Translations under genes and position numbers: made by a program
Part shown: piece by piece, positions 60,999 to 64,000 of the stretch
Layout of the letters: the number at the start of each line of letters is the position of its first letter
Numbering within the stretch: position 1 is the first letter of the stretch
NCBI GenBank assembly: GCA_002480495.1
Contig: DLCG01000008.1
Span: 23,243 to 87,242, forward strand
Length of the DNA stretch: 64,000 bases
Source: Rhodobiaceae bacterium UBA7804
Lineage (GTDB): Bacteria > Pseudomonadota > Alphaproteobacteria > Parvibaculales > Parvibaculaceae
Direction: 5' to 3'
The notes under the pieces: generated by a model
What the model was told of the DNA's origin: nothing
Database searches by the model: none
The model's input: only the letters and a program-made list of their open reading frames with translations

Positions 60999-63900
60999 AT
61001 GCGTATCCAGCGTTGTTTCACCGTCGAAGGTCAGTCGCCTTACGAAGGTATCGAGTTCAGGACGACGGCGAGCGAGATCCGCAATCCGGACGGTTCGGTC
61101 GTCTTCAACCTGCAGGACATCAACGTCCCGGCCGACTGGAGCCAGGTCGCCTGCGACGTGCTCGCCCAGAAATATTTCCGCAAGGCGGGCGTCGCCGCGG
61201 TGCTGAAGGCGGTGCCGGAAGAAGGCGTGCCCGAATTCCTCTGGCGGCATGTTCCCGATCACGACGCAATGGCCGCGCTGCGCGAGGAGGACCGCTTCGG
61301 TCCGGAGCGTGACGCACGTCAGGTCTTCGACCGGCTGGCCGGCACATGGACCTATTGGGGCTGGAAGGGCGGCTATTTCGACTCGGAGGCCGACGCCCTC
61401 GCCTTCTATGACGAGCAGCGCTTCATGCTGGCGGCGCAGATCGCGGCGCCCAACTCCCCGCAATGGTTCAACACCGGCCTCCACTGGGCCTATGGCATCG
61501 ATGGTCCGGCGCAGGGCCACTGGCGCACGGACCCGGCCACCGGCGAGACGGCGCGAACGGCGACGGCCTATGAATATCCGCAGCCCCATGCCTGCTTCAT
61601 CCAGAGCGTTGCCGACGATCTCGTGAACGAGAACGGCATCATGGATCTCTGGGTGCGTGAGGCGCGCCTCTTCAAATACGGTTCGGGCACGGGCTCGAAC
61701 TTCTCCGACCTCCGGGGTGAGAACGAATCCCTTTCCGGCGGCGGCAAGTCCTCCGGCCTCATGAGCTTCCTCAAGATCGGCGACCGCGCGGCGGGCGCGA
61801 TCAAGTCCGGCGGCACGACGCGCCGCGCGGCGAAGATGGTCATCGTCGATATCGACCATCCCGATATCGAGGACTTCATCAACTGGAAGGTGACCGAGGA
61901 GCAGAAGGTGGCGGCGCTCGTCACCGGCTCGAAGATCAACCAGAAGCATCTCAACGCCATCATGCGCGCCTGCGTGAATTGCGAAGGCGCGGGCGACGAC
62001 TGCTTCAACCCGAAGAAGAACCCGGCGCTGAAGCGCGAGATTCTCGCCGCGCGCAAGGCGCATGTGCCGGAGAACTATGTCCAGCGCGTGATCCAGTTCG
62101 CGAAGCAGGGCTACACGGAAATCGACTTCCGCGTCTACGACACGGATTGGGACTCGGAAGCCTATCTGACCGTCTCCGGCCAGAATTCGAACAACACGGT
62201 GCGCGTGACCGACGACTTCCTGCGCGCCGTCGAGCAGGACGAGGAGTGGTCGCTCAAGAGCCGGCTGACCGGCAAGACGACGAAGCAGCTCGCCGCGCGC
62301 GAATTGTGGGACCAGATCGGCCATGCCGCCTGGGCGAGCGCCGATCCCGGCATCCAGTATCACACGACGATCAACGACTGGCACACCTGCCCGGCCTCGG
62401 GGCCCATCCGTGCCAGCAATCCGTGCTCGGAATACATGTTCCTCGACGACACGGCCTGCAACCTTGCCTCGCTGAACCTGTTGCAGTTCCGCGAAGCCGA
62501 TGGCCGCTTCGACGTGGAGGCCTTCGAACATGCGGTGAAGCTCTGGACCATCGTTCTCGAAATCTCGGTGCTGATGGCGCAGTTCCCGAGCCGCGAGATC
62601 GCGGAGCGCAGCTACCGCTTCCGCACGCTCGGCCTCGGCTTCGCCAATATCGGCGGCCTGCTGATGTCCTGCGGCCTCGGCTATGACTCGCGCGAGGCGC
62701 GCGCGCTCACCGGCGCCATCAGCGCCGTCATGACGGGCGTCTCCTATGCAACCTCGGCGCAGATGGCCAAGGAGCTCGGCCCCTTCCCCGGCTTCGAGGA
62801 GAACCGCGAGCACATGTTGCGCGTCATGCGCAACCATGCGCGTGCGGCGCATGGGCTCAATGGCGGCTATGAAGGCATCAATGTCTATCCCGTAGCGCTC
62901 GATGCGGCCTCCTGTCCGCAGGCGGACCTCATCGATCACGCCCGCGCCTCCTGGGACCTCGCCGTCTCCATGGGCGAGCGCTATGGCTACCGCAACGCAC
63001 AGGCGACCGTCATCGCGCCCACCGGCACGATCGGCCTCGTCATGGATTGCGACACGACCGGCATCGAGCCCGACTTCGCACTGGTGAAGTTCAAGAAGCT
63101 CGCGGGCGGCGGCTATTTCAAGATCATCAACCGCGCCGTGCCGCAGGCGCTGCGCACGCTCGGCTATGCCGATCGCGCGATCGAGGAAATCGTGGCCTAT
63201 GCCGTCGGCCATGGCACGCTCGCCAATGCGCCGGGCGTGAACCATCAACGGCTGATGGAACTCGGCTTCACGCCGGAGAAGATCAACGAGGTGGAAAAAG
63301 CGCTCGCCACCGCCTTCGACATCCGCTTCGTCTTCAACAAGTGGCAGCTCGGCGAGGAGTTCTGCACCGATACGCTCGGCCTCGACGCCAATGCGATGGA
63401 CGATCTCGATTTCGACATGCTGGCGGCGCTCGGATTCACGAAACAGGAAATCGAGGCGGCGAACCTCCATGTCTGCGGCGCCATGACGCTTGAGGGCGCG
63501 CCGGGCCTGAAGGACGAGCACCTGCCCGTTTTCGACTGCGCGAACCCCTGCGGCCGCATCGGCAAGCGCTACCTCTCCGTCGAGAGCCATATCCGCATGA
63601 TGGCGGCGGCGCAGCCCTTCATCTCGGGTGCGATCTCGAAGACGATCAACATGCCGAATGCCGCAAGCGTCGAGGATTGCAAGGAGAGCTACATGCTCTC
63701 CTGGAAGCTTGGCCTCAAGGCGAATGCGCTTTATCGCGACGGCTCCAAGCTCTCGCAGCCGCTGAATTCGCAGCTTCTCGAAGACGATATCGAGGAGGAA
63801 GAAGAAGAAAGCGCGGTCGAGACGCTGGTTGCGCAGCCCGCGCAGGAGCGCGCCCGCGTCGTGGCCCAGCGCGCCGCGATGGAGCTTGCCGAGCGCGTGG

Positions 63901-64000
63901 TCGCGTCCGAGAAGACGCGCGACCGCCTGCCCGACCGCCGCAAGGGCTACACGCAGAAGGCGCTGGTCGGCGGCCACAAGGTCTATCTGCGCACCGGCGA
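60999..64000 (+). CDS. nrdJ: Adenosylcobalamin-dependent ribonucleotide reductase, class II (3' end outside window)
   Basis: This enzyme makes deoxyribonucleotides using B12 instead of a diiron subunit, so it works with or without oxygen. The first 1000 residues are visible and the frame runs off the edge. They include NSPQWFNTGLHWAYG, HACFIQSVADDL (redox cysteine), LFKYGSGTGSNFS, the catalytic NPCSEYMFLDDTACNLASLNL stretch with Asn, Cys and Glu, the phosphate-binding APTGTIG loop, and TINMPNAAS. A Glu-rich linker near residue 930 precedes the expected zinc-binding C-terminal region. No intein is seen. The ATG at 60999 is preceded by GGGGGCC. Confidence 0.95.
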   Translation, partial: MRIQRCFTVEGQSPYEGIEFRTTASEIRNPDGSVVFNLQDINVPADWSQVACDVLAQKYFRKAGVAAVLKAVPEEGVPEFLWRHVPDHDAMAALREEDRFGPERDARQVFDRLAGTWTYWGWKGGYFDSEADALAFYDEQRFMLAAQIAAPNSPQWFNTGLHWAYGIDGPAQGHWRTDPATGETARTATAYEYPQPHACFIQSVADDLVNENGIMDLWVREARLFKYGSGTGSNFSDLRGENESLSGGGKSSGLMSFLKIGDRAAGAIKSGGTTRRAAKMVIVDIDHPDIEDFINWKVTEEQKVAALVTGSKINQKHLNAIMRACVNCEGAGDDCFNPKKNPALKREILAARKAHVPENYVQRVIQFAKQGYTEIDFRVYDTDWDSEAYLTVSGQNSNNTVRVTDDFLRAVEQDEEWSLKSRLTGKTTKQLAARELWDQIGHAAWASADPGIQYHTTINDWHTCPASGPIRASNPCSEYMFLDDTACNLASLNLLQFREADGRFDVEAFEHAVKLWTIVLEISVLMAQFPSREIAERSYRFRTLGLGFANIGGLLMSCGLGYDSREARALTGAISAVMTGVSYATSAQMAKELGPFPGFEENREHMLRVMRNHARAAHGLNGGYEGINVYPVALDAASCPQADLIDHARASWDLAVSMGERYGYRNAQATVIAPTGTIGLVMDCDTTGIEPDFALVKFKKLAGGGYFKIINRAVPQALRTLGYADRAIEEIVAYAVGHGTLANAPGVNHQRLMELGFTPEKINEVEKALATAFDIRFVFNKWQLGEEFCTDTLGLDANAMDDLDFDMLAALGFTKQEIEAANLHVCGAMTLEGAPGLKDEHLPVFDCANPCGRIGKRYLSVESHIRMMAAAQPFISGAISKTINMPNAASVEDCKESYMLSWKLGLKANALYRDGSKLSQPLNSQLLEDDIEEEEEESAVETLVAQPAQERARVVAQRAAMELAERVVASEKTRDRLPDRRKGYTQKALVGGHKVYLRTG

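Noticed and set aside
60771..63977. A 1068-codon open frame on the minus strand opposite nrdJ
   Set aside because: It is an antisense shadow created by high G+C third positions. The plus strand encodes a clear class II ribonucleotide reductase, and the minus product shows no family motif.
1..64000. tRNA, rRNA, tmRNA, RNase P RNA, SRP RNA or CRISPR arrays
   Set aside because: Intergenic regions were scanned for their conserved cores and for regularly spaced repeats; none was seen. A covariance-model search would be decisive.

Overview
The window is chromosomal DNA of a high-G+C alphaproteobacterium. The evidence is an iscR-type suf operon, an accB-accC-aat-DUF2155-NDUFA12-like cluster, a class II (B12-dependent) ribonucleotide reductase, a CtrA-like half-site, and an RNase E with a large acidic insertion in its S1 domain. 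A Parvibaculum-like member of the Hyphomicrobiales would fit, but that placement is an inference from gene content. I see no rRNA, tRNA, CRISPR array, prophage or transposase gene.

Layout, 1-11 kb: an Old Yellow Enzyme-family flavin oxidoreductase (cut by the window edge), parE, a membrane histidine kinase, an RhlE-type RNA helicase with its own promoter and leader, a coniferyl-aldehyde-type dehydrogenase, a diguanylate cyclase, and two tandem PaaG-like crotonase-fold isomerases. 11-19 kb: a complete Fe-S assembly operon on the minus strand, iscR-iscS-like-sufB-sufC-sufD-sufS-sufT-sufA, with a good sigma70 promoter in front of iscR. 19-28.5 kb: an alpha/beta hydrolase, divergent anmK and tyrS, a ferritin-like diiron protein, a giant AsmA/YhdP-like envelope protein, a Bcp-type peroxiredoxin and a DUF455 protein. 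28.5-30.6 kb: an M23 peptidase overlapping a bactofilin gene.

31-41 kb: the usual amiC-ponA-prfB neighbourhood is present but interrupted. prfB carries the classical programmed +1 frameshift. Between prfB and ponA sit a DUF3883 nuclease-like gene, an AT-rich ApeA-like HEPN gene, a pair of hairpin repeats, and an HI0933-family flavoprotein that has no ATG, GTG or TTG start upstream of its FAD motif. 41-49 kb: rne with a very long leader, a gamma-glutamyltransferase homologue, an M48-TPR protease, a DsbA/Com1-like thiol oxidoreductase and an enoyl reductase-like MDR protein. 49-55 kb: an interruption of the dsbA-aroQ neighbourhood containing an overlapping HEPN/DUF262 pair, a diverged 3' fragment of thiG, a SulP transporter, a universal stress protein, a DksA-like protein and thiSG. 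55-64 kb: aroQ, accB, accC, aat, DUF2155, mlaD-like, an NDUFA12-like gene, a response regulator and the start of nrdJ.

The most interesting parts are the two low-G+C HEPN cargo loci. Each is placed at the end of a housekeeping gene, and each pairs a HEPN RNase-like protein with a DNA-processing or regulatory protein (DUF3883 or DUF262). One is flanked by a thiG remnant about 85% identical to the intact thiG 3 kb away. Other items worth attention are a three-repeat Pho-box-like array with no obvious target gene, two copies of a double-hairpin element placed after prfB and ponA, and the non-canonical start of the HI0933 flavoprotein.
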